Below are positions 47,184 through 58,951 of a stretch of DNA of 64,000 nucleotides, piece by piece (positions within the stretch are counted from its first letter, which is position 1; every line of letters begins with the position of its first letter). The translations under genes were made by a program, and so were the position numbers. Below the pieces are notes generated by a model. It was not told the origin of the DNA. It searched no databases and saw only the letters and a program-made list of their open reading frames with translations. Source of the stretch: Micropterix aruncella (taxonomy: Eukaryota > Arthropoda > Insecta > Lepidoptera > Micropterigidae); contig OX155980.1 of the NCBI GenBank assembly GCA_944548615.1, forward strand, positions 4,792,969-4,856,968. The letters are read 5' to 3'.

Positions 47184-48032
47184 TCTACATATACTAACAT
47201 TATAAAGAGCTAAAGTTTGTATGTTTGTGAGGTTGTAGGGAGTGATTTCTGGGTTTACAGAACCGATTTTGAAAATTCTTTTAGCAATAGAAAGACACAT
47301 TATTTGTGAGTGTCATAGGCTATATAACCTGAGGGGTTAATCCGAAAAATGAAAAGACTTTTTCGTGATAGTCGAATTTGCAAAGTAAGTCGAAGAAAAA
47401 ACGGTCGAATGTAAACGTTTCTTACGGACGCTGCCTTAACGATAAGAGATATATGATTGAGTTCTAGACAAAAGTTGTAGAGCTTGATAATGCCTAAAAA
47501 AAATTGAGCGACAGCATATGTCTAACTTTTATATTTAGGTCACAAACAGTAGTTTTTTATATTAAAAAAAATAATTTAAATCGTTAGGTCCAGTATACAG
47601 AGAAGTTTTGAGCAATTTAAATAAACATAATTTATTCAATCATAATCATTTCATTCACTCATTTGAACCCCGGTAATATAGCCAAATTGGCATGCAAATA
47701 CATACATATATAAGCAGTAAAAATATAACCCTGACTTTTTGTAGGCATTATCAAGTTCTACAACTTTTCTCTAAAACTCAATCATATATCTCTCATCGTT
47801 AAGGCAGCGATCGTAAGAAAAGTTTTAATTCAACCGTTTTTTCTCCGACTTATTTTGCAAATCCGACTACCACGAAAATATCTTTTTATTTTTCGGATTA
47901 ATCTATAAGCTATGGCACTCACAAATAACGTGGCTTTCTATTAGTAAAAGAATTTTCAAAATCGATTCAGTAGATCCAGAGATTACTCCATACAACCTCA
48001 CAAACTTTACCTCTTTATAATAATAGTATAGA
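47184..48032. mobile_element. Helitron fold-back: two truncated copies head-outward
   Basis: Left part is forward (TC start at 47184, preceded by A) and runs to about 47733. Right part is the inverted 5' portion of a second copy, ending with its TC start at 48031-48032 followed by T. Both lack the 3' hairpin end. Arms pair over roughly 300 bp. The left copy has a deletion after CGTTAGGTC (~47590). Confidence 0.72.
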
Positions 48033-48039
48033 TATCAAT

Positions 48040-48600
48040 ATTATTTAAGAGGGTGTTGTAAAGCTCACAGCAGCGTGTGAGTACCTCATTCCTAGACGAA
48101 TTAGTTTTAAACCGTGGCAATCGAAACGGTGAAATTGGCGTGTAGTTCTCATTGGGGCGTTGATATTAATCACCAGGTCAGTGCAGTCAAATATGCTATT
48201 CATTATTTTAAATAGGCATATAGCATTATTCACGTTGCGCCGATATGATAGAGATTTATTTTAAATAGTAGGGCCGCCTCATCAATATTATTGCAGTAAC
48301 TTTTTGTCTTGAAATTTAAATACCGAACGATTTTGTTTTGTATATTTTGTAATCTGTTAATAGGAACTTGATAATGGGGGGACCATATTGGAGAGGCAAA
48401 CTCAAGGTGCGATCGCACAAACGCATTGTATAACAATTTTAATATTAATGGATCAGAGAAAGGTTTGGATGTGCGAATTATCCTATCGTCGAAGACTACA
48501 CCCAGGTCCTTGATAGAATTACACATGTCAAGGCTGTTAAAAACGTTCAGCGAAAAGAAAACGGCGATCTGCAAACACATATTGAAATGCGGAAAAAACC
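48040..48600 (-). pseudogene. Jockey/CR1-like LINE remnant
   Basis: Frame 48580-48230 reads MCNSIKDLGVVFDDRI, AFVRSHLEFASPIWSPHYQ and QNIQNKIVRYLNFKT. It continues in another frame (48233-48045) as NNAICLFKIMNSIFDCTDLV. Same type as 16416-16871 but in better order. No catalytic domain. Confidence 0.75.
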
Positions 48601-49084
48601 ACTGGGTGCAATTTAACCTCCCACTGTGTTAGCCAAATAACAATTCTATTTCTCCCGCATGAAAAGGGAAGCCATAGAAATAAGACGAACCCCGAACTTT
48701 AACAGACTTGGCGTTTTCAAACTCTGTGCTGCGTGGAACCCTATTCTAAAAGTGTTTTCAGCTCCCGTCGCCAGGCTGAAATGCGAGAAACGTGATAGTG
48801 AGTGTCGTGCACGTGATAGAGAGGGAGTGTGCACGGCGAAATTTCAAAACTGCGTAGTAACAGTAACATGTTATTTTTAATTGCAGATAATTTCCCCACA
48901 CAGTGTTTAGTTATGAGTTTACATTAGTGAGATAATAACAATGAAACTGATTCACCCTATGATAAGCCCTATGAAAAACTGTATTATATTAATAAAAATC
49001 ACAGAGGTTCATGCATGTGTTCTCAGAATATGCAAAAATTAGTATTTCAATTTTAAAATTAATATAGAATTTTGATGCAAATGC
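48601..49084. other. Short GC-richer block, otherwise AT-rich
   Basis: 48646-48880 has open frames on both strands (73 codons plus, 62 codons minus) and a different composition from the flanks, but no known motif. Confidence 0.3.
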
Positions 49085-49930
49085 AAGATAAAACAAGGAA
49101 TTCAACTAACAAGCAAGTTACTAGACTATGCCGATGTCGCATATTTGGATCTCACCGAAAACAGACTGGATAAACTTCAGCGCCTACAGAACGTTTGCAT
49201 AAGGTACATATTCAATCTGAGGAAGTATGACCATGTTTCCGAGTACCGATCAAAATTGCAATGGCTTCGTATACGGGACCGGAGAAATTTGCATTTCCTT
49301 TCACTTCTATATAATGTCCTACACAACCCTACATCTCCCTCCTACCTCAACGAGGCTTTTACCGGATTAGGAAGTCATGGTCTCCCACTTCGTTCAAGTC
49401 AGAATAATATCCTACGTATCCCAAAACACAATACCACTTTTTTTTCCTACTCCTTCTCCGTACATGCAGCTCGACTGTGGAATCAGCTTCCTTTAACTAT
49501 TCGAGGCGCTAGCTCGCTGTTCACCTTTAAGCAATCATTGAAAAAGCACTTCCTTTCACAATAAATATTAATCATAAATTCTAACCTTTCCGTTATCCCC
49601 TCCCTTTCCTTACCTTATTTTGGCAGTTTATTTATTTACCTATTTATTTATTTATTTATTTGTTAATATATCAAAATATGTATGTATATACATATACATA
49701 CATATAATATGTCAAACTCAAAAACTTATTTATATATTTACATTTTACTTTAGATACACACACAATATATATTATATGCTATAATTTCAAATTTAATTTT
49801 AGGCTATAATTTGTTGCCTACTCTTCTTTTCACACCAGCAGAAGATATTGCTGTAGTGTAGCAATAAGTCCGCCATTGTACCTTATTTTATTGTGCAATA
49901 TAGAGATTTTCATTTCATTTCATTTCATTT
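49085..49930 (+). pseudogene. 5'-truncated CR1-like LINE: C-terminus and 3' UTR
   Basis: Frame to 49564: LLDYADVAYLDLTENR-like start, LQRLQNVCIRYIFNLRKYDH, LRIRDRRNLHFLSLLYNV and ARLWNQLPLTIRGASS, then stop. It parallels residues 360-506 of the LINE at 35434-36954. 3' UTR to a (TTTCA)n tail at about 49905-49930; the same UTR is at 28590-28795. Confidence 0.82.
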
Positions 49931-50023
49931 TACTTTATGGAACAAGCATAATTTACTTAATTATTATACTTTCCCAATTAATCGAACTTAAACCAAAATA
50001 ATCTTATTGGATAATTGATATTC

Positions 50024-50236
50024 CTACACGGTATAGGTACTAGTGATCCTATTTATAATATTTTCATAAGTTAGTTTTAAAATACCTTTTTTAATGGTGA
50101 GCAGCGCCAAAACGTTGAGTATTTCTTCTAACATGGATATTTGAAACCTGTTCTTGATCAACTTCACTTTGGAAAACGACTTTTCTCCACTGCTTTCTCC
50201 TGATGACCTGTCTCCTGTTATCTTTGGTAGGTTCAA
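50024..50236 (-). pseudogene. hAT transposase C-terminal fragment
   Basis: SGEKSFSKVKLIKNRFQISM then LEEILNVLALLTIKKG: the hAT dimerisation block, with the usual Cys-Glu-Arg changed to Gly-Glu-Lys. Next to family A copy 6. Different from the hAT at 43325-43902. Confidence 0.65.
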
Positions 50237-50239
50237 CTC

Positions 50240-50835
50240 ACGGCTCAGCTCTTATCTGGTAGTCTCAACGAAAAGAGACCAAGCCGGAATGGATTATGTG
50301 AACTTTGTCTGCGTCTGTAGGCCCTGAACTGTTGTGGACAGTTGTGGACTGGTGGATTGGAGGTTCTAATCTGGTGGAAAACCTCAGACGGTACTGGCCG
50401 GTTTGCAAATCGTACAGCGTTGGCCAATCGACTGTGCATTCCGGCGAATAACCGGAGGAGTATGGAAACGACACACGTTTCCTAAGCAGCAAAGCGTGGT
50501 TGTTGACCTGGTGACAGCTAGCTTTGAAACGATCCGTTGGCTATCTGATAAAGTGTGGGCTTGACGGGCAAAGGATCCGCGTCACACACGCCATGGTAAT
50601 TGAATAACCGCTAACAGCAGGTAGAGGCCGCGCAAGCGACCTCGAATCCGTGATCGGACTGGAGGATGGAGAAATCCGTTTAAAACTGGTAGTAGGAGCG
50701 TGAGATCGGCCCGCTGGTTTCACTCCTCAGTGCCTCGCGGTAAAGCGACGTACTTTTTCGGGTTTTTGGCCTAGTTAGGCTATGGACTGCATTAGTCCCT
50801 AAGTCTCTCCTATCACCCGTAGTAGTTGTTAGTAA
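50240..50835 (-). mobile_element. Family A relative, copy 6 (divergent subfamily)
   Basis: Colinear with family A but strongly diverged: GCCAATCGACTGTGCA, GTTTCCTA, GGCAAAGGA, GCCGCGCAAGCGACCTCGAA and GCCCGCTGG occur in the family order and reverse sense. Ends are unclear. Confidence 0.5.
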
Positions 50836-51312
50836 CCATAAGTGACAGGTAGGTCATTCTTAGAGCGACCTTGATATTAAAAAACAGTATTTGACCTTTT
50901 ATCTAAGAGAAGTTTATACATCCACCTGTCCTGACTAATGACCCTAATTTTATCGTCATCTTTTAGAAACTTGTGCCAAAAAGCTTTCCTTTTTTGTAGT
51001 GTGATCCCATATGCTGTACTCCAGGTAGCCTGTGGGTAAATACGGCCCTTTCGCTGACTAGCTAGAGATACGTTAATATTTATTGGAATATCCGCTCCAG
51101 AGATAACATATCATCATTAATTACCGATTTCAAAGAACCCTGCCAACTGACCGTTACGTTATCAATTACGAAGTATAATCATAAACGATGCGGCGACTTA
51201 TTGCATTGAATAATGTTCTGGGAACGATTTGTTTATTTGATTATAGACGTAAGTAGTTCATTCAGTCACCAATGTATGTGATTCGTGCTGTGAGTCAACT
51301 CGTCTTCTTCTT
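50836..51312. other. Unassigned DNA
   Basis: No gene or repeat recognised. Confidence 0.35.
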
Positions 51313-51500
51313 ATGTGCCTTTCCGTTTACTGGAGCAATGGGGATTATGAGAGAGCTTTGCAGACAGCAGCACGGAATAATTCAGCCGATGTCATTCTGA
51401 ACCTTGTCGCCAGGTTTCTTCTAGCCAAGTGTGACGTCTTATCCCCCCTAGTCATCTCTTATGTTTATTTCTTTTATTCATTCAAGAAAAGACATAGGAA
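51313..51500 (+). other. Open stretch of unknown origin before a LINE
   Basis: Reads WSNGDYERALQTAARNNSAD then VILNLVARFLLAKCDVLSP. NGDYERALQTAARNNSADVI is faintly ankyrin-like, but one repeat is not enough to say so. It joins the LINE frame at about 51500 and could be a separate fragment at a deletion joint. Confidence 0.25.
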
Positions 51501-51509
51501 GAGTTCCTG

Positions 51510-52510
51510 TAAGAAGACTTCTGCAAAAAACTTGAACATCTCGGAATTCGACGGAAAATTCTAAGTTTGATATCAGACTTCCTAACCGGTCGCACCTACC
51601 AAGTGAAAGTAGGCGACTTTAAATCTGATTATTTCACTGTATCCAGTGGAGTACCCCAAGGGTCAGTGCTAGGTCCAGTTTTGTTCACCTTGTATATTGC
51701 GGATCTTCAAGCCTCAATCGCATCGCAGAGCAGCTACTTTGCCGATGACACAAAATTCTTCGCAAATCCTATTCGATGCAGTGGACAGCTTCAGCAAGAT
51801 CTTGACAAGATTAAAACGTGGACGGAAGATTGGTTGCTTACCTTAAACACAGAGAAATGTGTTGTGCTTCATATCGGGAAAAGCAACTCCAACACACAAT
51901 ATTTTCTGGCAAATGCCAATTAGAAGCAGTCAAGCAACAAAAAGATTTTGGAATAACAATTACTGATGATCTCAAATGGGACAAACACATAATTAGAATT
52001 GCTAAAAGAGCCAACTATACTTTCTATCTAATAAGGAAGGCTTTCCAACATCTGACAATAGAGGTTTTTATAAAGATCTACAAAGCATATGTGAGACCTA
52101 TTCTTGAGTATGGCTTTCAGCTCTGGAGCCCCTACTTATGCAAAGATGTAGATATCCTGGAAAAGGTTCGACGAAGGGCAACCAAAATGCCAGTGGGCCT
52201 GAAGAATAGGAATTATGAATTACTACTCTCAACGAAGAAGACAAAGAGGGGACCTGATTGAGACATATGAAATTCTAAAAGATTAATACGATGTACCTGG
52301 ACTGAAGAATATTTACAAATTCAACGTCAACACAAATCTTCGAGGTCACAACAAAAAACTTAACCGTGCAAAATTTAAATCTAATCTTCTTAATAACGTT
52401 CTGCAAAATAGAGTGGTGGACATGTGGAATAAACTACCACTTGAAGTAATAATTACAAGCTCTGTCAATTAATTTAAAAACAGACTCGATTTGTACCTAA
52501 AAACTTGTTA
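51510..52510 (+). pseudogene. CR1/Jockey-like LINE reverse transcriptase, frameshifted
   Basis: Plus strand: LISDFLTGRTYQVKVGDFKS, VSSGVPQGSVLGPVLFTLYI and FADDTKF (catalytic box at about 51740). After a frameshift at ~51900 it reads FGITITDDLKWDKHI, LIRKAFQHLTIEVFIKIYKA and YVRPILEYGFQLWSPYL. After another shift at ~52240, RRQRGDLIETYEILKD and VVDMWNKLPLEVI. 5' part lost; stops present. Relatives: 38345 and 42250. Confidence 0.82.
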
Positions 52511-52847
52511 ATTGTCTATATTATATTGTTAATAATGTTTAGCTTTACAAGATCTGATCTGGACGTATCAGCAAATCTGCCTGTCCGGAATAAATAATAT
52601 TAATAGTAATAATAATAGTTATTAATATTTTAAAAAACACAATGATTCTGCGTCACTTCTAGTTTGGCAGCGAGTGTTCCAAAAAAGACACCAATTTTAT
52701 ATGTAACTAGATGACCCGGTGAACTTCGTACCACCTAAAATTGATTTGATTGTAACTCTTCATAAGCGTTTATTGATCCTAATCATCCTGCCAAATCCAA
52801 TTCATTGAAATCTATAATATGGCTGAATCATGTACGGTTTAAGTTTT
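52511..52847. other. AT-rich DNA, nothing assigned
   Basis: Includes (TAATAA)n near 52595-52620, possibly the LINE tail. Confidence 0.4.
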
Positions 52848-53045
52848 CGACTTTTTCGACTTTTTCAACTTTTCCGACTTTTGCGACTTTTTGCATTTTT
52901 CGACTTTTTGAACTTTCTGACTTTTTCGACTTTTTCGACTTTTCCGACTTTTTCGACTTTTTCGACTTTTTCGACGTTTTCGACTTTTTTGACTTTTTCG
53001 ACTCTTGACTTTTTTTACTTTTTCGACTTTTCGACTTTTTGACAT
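52848..53045. repeat. (CTTTTTCGA)n simple repeat, ~200 bp
   Basis: 9-bp units CGACTTTTT with frequent slips to TTTTTCAAC or TTTCCGAC. Open frames on both strands (Phe/Asp/Ser-rich; Lys/Ser/Arg-rich) are artefacts of the repeat. Confidence 0.93.
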
Positions 53046-53345
53046 TTTACACAATCGCACGGAATGAATAACAGTTATGGATGGCGCAGCTGTCAAACAA
53101 TAGGATCTCCGCGAAGGCCATCTATTGAAAGTGGCCCATTTTCCGAAATTTCGATTTTTTCGATTATCATTTGTTTCTTTGAGTTTTTCCTAAATATTTT
53201 TTTTTGTAAACCACCCCTGTATCAAGCCAAACAAAAAAAAAGAAAAATAATTCAAATCGGTCCAGTCATTTCCGAGATCCTGCGAGACTAACGCACGGCG
53301 ATTCATTTTTATATATAAGAAGATTGTATGAAAATATGATTCTTA

Positions 53346-53404
53346 TACTAAATTCACTCCAACTAATATTGACTCTCGTTAATATTAGTAGGAGTAAATT
53401 TAAA
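53346..53404. repeat. Short palindrome with AATATTAGT arms
   Basis: ACTCCAACTAATATT and AATATTAGTAGGAGT are near-complementary around a short centre. Confidence 0.55.
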
Positions 53405-53430
53405 CAAAGACTATTTCAAATATTCAAATA

Positions 53431-53547
53431 TTTACCAAAATTGCCTAATTTTGTAGTTTTATACCAAGGAGTCACGTTAATTAGACTTAATTGAATGAAT
53501 GACGTGACTCCCTGGTATAAAACTACAACATTAGGCATTTTTGGTAA
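53431..53547. repeat. Inverted repeat with ~48-bp arms
   Basis: TACCAAAATTGCCTAATTTT, then GTAGTTTTATACCAAGGAGT and CACGT on the left are matched in reverse by ACGTGACTCCCTGGTATAAA, ACTACAACATTAGGCA and TTTTTGGTA. A few mismatches; a ~20-bp loop around 53480-53500. Probably a MITE. Confidence 0.75.
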
Positions 53548-53860
53548 ATATAAAAAAAAACTATTAGCATACTTCCTGTGGTTTACGATCCCCCTTCAGC
53601 CCGCGACGCGAAGCTTGACAAGCATGCTTGATCGTCTAGAGAGCTCTTAACATCACGTTCTCTCGCATTTAAACGCTTTATGGCAGACGTAGAGGTGCGC
53701 GTCGTGTTTGGTTACGTTTGGCGAAGTTTATTTTTTTCGGGAAGAAAAATTTCCTGGAAGACGGAGCTAAGATATTTTCAGATTTTTTGAAAAACGTCCA
53801 GGATAATGCGAAATGCACGCTGGCGAACGTATTTTCAGGAAGAAAAATTTACTGAAAAAA

Positions 53861-54462
53861 TACGTGTGGCACTCGGGGACTGCCGCGGTAAAGCTATTGC
53901 ATAGCATTTTTTTAACTTATGCAATTATAATTATTTATTTATTTTATTTATTTTATTTTTTCTGATATCAGATAACTGCGCTCTATCGGGAAACGTTGAA
54001 ATTATTCCGAATCATTTGCGGCTGCGGTAGCAAATGATTCGGAATAATTTAAACGTCTTCCAAAAGAGCGCCGCGCACGAATTTTCTATTCGATAAAGCA
54101 AAAAAAAACGGATTATTCGAAAAAAATCGTAGACAAAAAGATAGATAATTACATTATCTTTAAAGTGGTGAAGGTTTCATAATAATACGCCAGATAGTAT
54201 TTGCGTAGTAGTCGTATTTGTGTTCGGTTAGACCTAATTTCACAAATTAATTACACTATGTAATATAAACAAAATCTAAAATATTCAAAGCTAAGAAAAT
54301 TAGGAAAATGTTCTTATTTAACATATATTTTTTTCGAATCGTAAGCAGTACTCGTTTAGACGTAATTATCAGTTTAAAATCATTAATTTTCGTTAAGAAA
54401 TTTCTTCATTCGGTCGCCGCGCTGGCCTACTAGGCCCGCGATAAAAGCTATGCAATAGCTTA
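53861..54462 (+). mobile_element. MITE-like repeat, family B, copy 2
   Basis: Starts TACGTGTGGCACTCGGGGAC and ends CGATAAAAGCTATGCAATAG. Contains a perfect 21-bp hairpin, arms 53999-54019 and 54030-54050. Forms an inverted pair with copy 3, 518 bp away. Confidence 0.7.
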
Positions 54463-54980
54463 AAAAACTTGCTCGGAGTTTCTTGCCTTGGAAAAACTTG
54501 CCTGAATCTATCACATTAATAGATTCAGGGCCGCAAATGTATCGGGGCCGCAAATGTCTACCCCGACACGGTATTTATTTACCTAGGCCTTTTAGGCAAT
54601 AATATTTTTTACATATTTAAGTAAGTGGGTAGGTATGGAAATTCCAAATAAATGAAATCATTAAATGAATCCAAATGGATGAATGAACAGTCATAAAACA
54701 AGTAGATACCTATATTAAACAGGATAAAAAACACAACTTCCATTATAGAAAGTTGTATAGATAGATATATAGCAATTCTTTATTGCACATTTTAGAAAAA
54801 AATATACAACAGGAGGACTTATTGCCTAAAGTACAATCTCTTACAGCCAACCTTCTTGGTAGTGTAAGAATTTAGGTGCCAGTAGAGTAGTATAAACAAA
54901 AGAAACTTATACATAACAAAAATAAACCAATTCACAAAAATGCCATTATTTTCAAATATAATTTGAAAATAATGCTTTTT
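54463..54980. other. Spacer between inverted family B copies
   Basis: Contains CTTTATTGCACATTTTAGAA and ATTGCCTAAAGTACAATCTC (54778-54835), which look like a LINE 3' end, and a GGGGCCGCAAATGT duplication at 54527-54560. Nothing coding. Confidence 0.4.
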
Positions 54981-55567
54981 AAGCTATTGCATAGCTTTTA
55001 TCGCGGGCCTGGCCAGCGCGGCGACCGAATGAAGAAATTTCTTAACGAAAATTAATGATTTTAGACTGATAATTACGTCTAAACGAGTACTGCTTACGAT
55101 TCAAAAAAAATATATGTTAAACAAGAACATTTTCATAATATTCTTAGCTTTGAATATTTTAGATTTTGTTTATATTACATAGTGTAATTAATTTATGAAA
55201 TTAGGTCTAACTGAACACAAAAACGACTACTACGCAAATACTATCTGGCGTATTTTTATGAAACCTGCACCATTTTGAAGATAATTTAATTATCTGTCTT
55301 TTTATCTACGATTTTTTTCGAATAATCTGTTTTTTTTGCTTTATCGAATGAAAAATTCGTGCGCGGCGCTCTATCGGAATCGTTTAATTTATTCCGAATC
55401 ATTTGCTTTCGCAGCCGCATATGATTCGGAATAATTTCAATGTTTTCCGATAGAGCGCAGTTATCTGATATCAGAAAAAATAAAATAAAGAAATAATTAT
55501 AATGCATAGATTGTTAAAAATGCCATGCAATAGCTTTACCGCGGCAGTCCCCGAGTGCCACACGTAT
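54981..55567 (-). mobile_element. MITE-like repeat, family B, copy 3 (inverted)
   Basis: Reverse complement of copy 2, from AAGCTATTGCATAGCTTTTA to GAGTGCCACACGTA. Its internal hairpin is imperfect. Together with copy 2 it can form a ~600-bp stem. Confidence 0.7.
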
Positions 55568-55950
55568 TTTTTTGTTTAATATATTATTAGAATCACATGC
55601 TTTTTGATTGGCATGCTTTTTGTTCTTTATATTATTATTATCACATACCTTTTAAGATTATTTGAAATTTTATTTTTTACAAAAATTTTAGTTTACTTGA
55701 TTTTATTTTTCACGGCATTCTTCAGCGTATTATTTTTTTATTTAGCATTAGGCAGTACTTAAGTACACGAATCTGAGCCTACCTTAGTGCGGACGTCTCG
55801 TGCGATCCAGTTAGGTTAGGTTTAATTTCATTGTAACTGATATTATGATTTTTTGTAAAATAAAGAATTTGAATTTGAATTAGAATTTAGAGAATCTTCG
55901 CAGGGAGCGGAGGATAGGAGAGGATGGGATGAGACGTAGGATTACTAGGA
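55568..55950. other. AT-rich DNA and LINE 3' UTR
   Basis: TGTAAAATAAAGAATTTGAA near 55855 resembles the 3' end of a LINE whose coding scrap follows. Confidence 0.4.
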
Positions 55951-55959
55951 ATTTAGGGA

Positions 55960-56080
55960 AATAAAATGCTTTGCAGAGACACTTGAAAAGTAGAAACCGT
56001 TGGTGCGTTTCTGATATTTGAAGGGAGCTGGTTCCATAGTCTAGCTTCATGAACGGTGAAGGAATATGTTAAAAACAGAA
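55960..56080 (-). pseudogene. CR1-like LINE C-terminal fragment
   Basis: Reads YSFTVHEARLWNQLPSNIRN then APTVSTFQVSLQSI, the same ending as the LINEs at 35434-36954 (FTVHGARLWNALPKNVRT) and 49085-49564. About 38 codons. Confidence 0.7.
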
Positions 56081-56820
56081 TTATGAGTAGGAACTATTCT
56101 GAACAATTATCAGTAGGAACTATAGAACGAGAACTAGTGTATTTATAATTATTTGTTGGTCTACATCGTTTTTCGGTCTAATTCGTTTTTTTTAATTAAA
56201 TATTTGTGGTTAATTTATTTATCCATTTAGATACATGTATATTTCCGGAACTTACTCAATCAGTCCTTGAATTTGACACTAACACGATATATTTATGTTA
56301 ACTTATTGACATTTGGACATTTAGACAACTACTTACTGATATTTGGACAGTTATGGTACCCTATGATACTCGGGAAGACTTAACGATTTCTAAAAATATG
56401 ACACAATTCTTAATCGGTTTAGGCGTTTAGAAGTTATGGTGGAATAAAGAGTCGGAAAACATACATAGATGAAAGCTGAACACATTACACTCGTTTTGTG
56501 TTGGGTAATAAAATCAAAAAGTAATGAACAAGGATTACACTTTTTACGGTATTTTGTACTTATAGGAAAAATCATCAATACTATATTAATAATTTATTGT
56601 GTTCGTTTTCTCTGCCTCTGTTAGGCAGAGAATATGAATATATAATATGAATGAAGATAAATTTAACTACTTAATCGCCAACAAAAAAACTACTTTTAAA
56701 ATGTGAATTTTTCTTGTCAAAGATCTACGAACTCGTACGAACTCGTAGGAACTCGTAGGAACTCGTAGGATATAGAACTACGAGTTCCGAGATAGGTGCT
56801 TATCGGCTCGGTACAATACG
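56081..56820. repeat. AT-rich DNA with a 10-bp minisatellite
   Basis: ACTCGTAGGA repeats four to five times at 56731-56770, followed by an inverted CTACGAGTTC at about 56779. Otherwise nothing recognised. Confidence 0.6.
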
Positions 56821-57583
56821 CAGGGGCGGATCTATATAAGGGCTTTTTGGGCTGCAGCCCAGGGCTTCGTTGATATAAAGGGCACCAGCCTCAATTGAAA
56901 ATAATGGACAATATTCAGAATTAAAAAACAAAATCTCAAATTTTCAAAAATCCTGTCATAAAGTTGGCAACCCTGAGATCAAATTCTCGCATCTATTCCG
57001 GGGGACTCCCCGCCGCTTGTTTTCAGTGTATTTTCTCGCAAACGCAGTCATTCGCAGCGAACAAGCTTCATGTATTAATTTCTCGGGGGATGGGGCGGAC
57101 CGCTAGCGACAAATTCTTTTGCAATACCTTTTTTTAAAAATGTTTATTCATAGAAATAACATCAATGTTATTCATAGAAATAACATCATCAGTTGAGTTC
57201 CTACCACCGAGGCTAGTGCCCTGTCAATAGGTAAGTAGTAATGAATGTTTGTATAAATTTTACTTATATTAACTAGCTTTACAAATAATATTACTACTTG
57301 CTTAATTAGGCTACTAATTAAGATATTATAACAATTAGTATTAATGTTGTTTTGTCTTTTTAGTGAAAAGTTAAATGTTTGTGTGTGTCAGTTGTGTTTG
57401 TGTGTGTGTCATATTAAACAAATAAAATATTGTATGGTCCTCTTTCTTTATATATCGTGTACCTAGAGACCTGGACATCATTATCGAAAACAGTTTTTTG
57501 GCAAAATGGCAATTAGTTGATTAATTAGGCAGGCCCCCAAGTAATATTAGCCCAGGGCCCCACAAACGCACGGTCCGCCCTTG
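56821..57583. mobile_element. hAT MITE, 763 bp, exact 8-bp target duplication
   Basis: Ends CAGGGGCGGATC and GGTCCGCCCTTG are imperfect 12-bp inverted repeats. ACAATACG flanks both sides (56813-56820, 57584-57591). Subterminal GGCTGCAGCCCAGGGC and AGCCCAGGGCCCC are typical of hAT ends. No ORF of note. Confidence 0.82.
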
Positions 57584-58192
57584 ACAATACGGATGATATT
57601 TATTCGATTTTATGCGTAAGAAACGATTTTATGCTTACGTGTGTTTCACACATCCGTTGCGAAACACACATAAACGCTATATTCGAAACATACGATATTT
57701 TATTTCATAAACTTAATTAACTTCCAAAAGCATAGTATATACAAATAGAGTTGTCAACTACAACGGGCGAACCTGTCACCTCAGGCAGTTTTAACGATTG
57801 GTCGTTCTATCTCCCGTGAAGTGAGCGCAGAGGACAAAACAGTCCACCGTCAAGCTCCGCCACATGCCCGTAAGAGGCCAACACCTTATCCGCGAACCAG
57901 GTATGTTACCCAGCGGGCTTACACTCACGCCCTTACTTCCAATTGCGACCAGATTACTCTGGTCTCTCGACTGGTTACGAGTTCGAGGTCGCTTGCGCGG
58001 TCCTCTCCCTTACGAAGCGGTGAAACGGTGTAAACCGAATCTATCGCGGACCACGGCATCCTTTGCCCGGCTGTTCACCCAGGATCGGGTAGCCGATGGT
58101 CGTTTCAAAAGCAGTCGCCGTAAGGTCCGCAACCACCCCCGCTCTATAGGAAACAGTACTGCTTCCAGACTCCCCCGACTGTTAGTCAGAGT

Positions 58193-58951
58193 TGACTTTT
58201 GACTTTGGACTTGCCGATGACCCCCGGTGCGCCTGTGGGTATGGTCGCCAAACTGCGGAACACGTAATTTGGTCTTGCCCAATTCTAGCGGCTGCACGGG
58301 AGAAATTGATGGATGCAGTGGGCGCGTGCGTTGGGCGTTCTCCGATTTGGTACCCGGATTTGGTCAGTTGTAGGAGCTGCTTCCAGTCGTTTGGCGAGTT
58401 TGTGGGGCTCTGGGTGGCTTCTTGGGAAAGCATGAGGCTTCGGGATACCCCCCAGGGGGTACCCTCTTCCTTGGTGGCGTGATTCGGCGGCTACTTCCAG
58501 CCCGAAGTGCCCGTCTTTGTGTCCGTCTCTTTACCGCCCCGAGGGGCGTTTCGTTCTTTGCAGGATCCAGGGATTCCTCCCCCCCGTGGCTGCTCCGAGA
58601 CCTGCCCACGGACAGCGCGCCTTCACGTTCATTGTTCTGGAGCGTCCTCTACCCCGCTTACCGGCTCCTAAATTTATGATATTGTTATTTCTTTTCTCGT
58701 TATATTATGTGTAATATTTTGTAAAATTTTTTTTTTTTTTGTAAATAAGTTTTATTTTTGAATAAATGGGTTCTCGGGGCGGTACGGGGGGGGTGGTTTA
58801 CCCTATTTCACCCCCTGCGCGTTTTACCCTTCTGGTACGCGCAGGGTTGTCGTAGCACGACATCCCGGGCAGACAAGACGACCCTCGTCGTTATAACTGC
58901 CCGGGCGGTGGGCGGGGTTTGCTGCCCTCACCTATCGCCTTGAAACTCTTA
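58193..58951 (+). mobile_element. R1-like LINE 3' end with 15-bp target duplication
   Basis: 5'-truncated insertion. ACTGTTAGTCAGAGT occurs directly before (58178-58192) and directly after (58952-58966). The element is GC-rich compared with its surroundings (e.g. CCCCCTGCGCGTTTTACCC). The 3' end TTGAAACTCTTA has no poly(A). Confidence 0.82.
58197..58482 (+). CDS. C-terminal fragment of an R1-like LINE polyprotein
   Basis: Starts at the truncation (no true start codon): FDFGLADDPRCACGYGRQTA, then EHVIWSCPILAAAREKLMDA, ending at TGA after VPSSLVA. CAC-x10-H-x4-C (about residues 13-30) is the terminal zinc knuckle of R1-group pol proteins. About 95 codons; the rest of the protein is missing. 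Confidence 0.72.

Noticed and set aside
48646..48880. Two overlapping opposite-strand frames as genes
   Set aside because: No motif, no clear start context, and both are open over the same short GC-rich stretch.
52805..53096. Phe/Asp-rich and Lys/Ser/Arg-rich frames
   Set aside because: Artefacts of the (CTTTTTCGA)n repeat.
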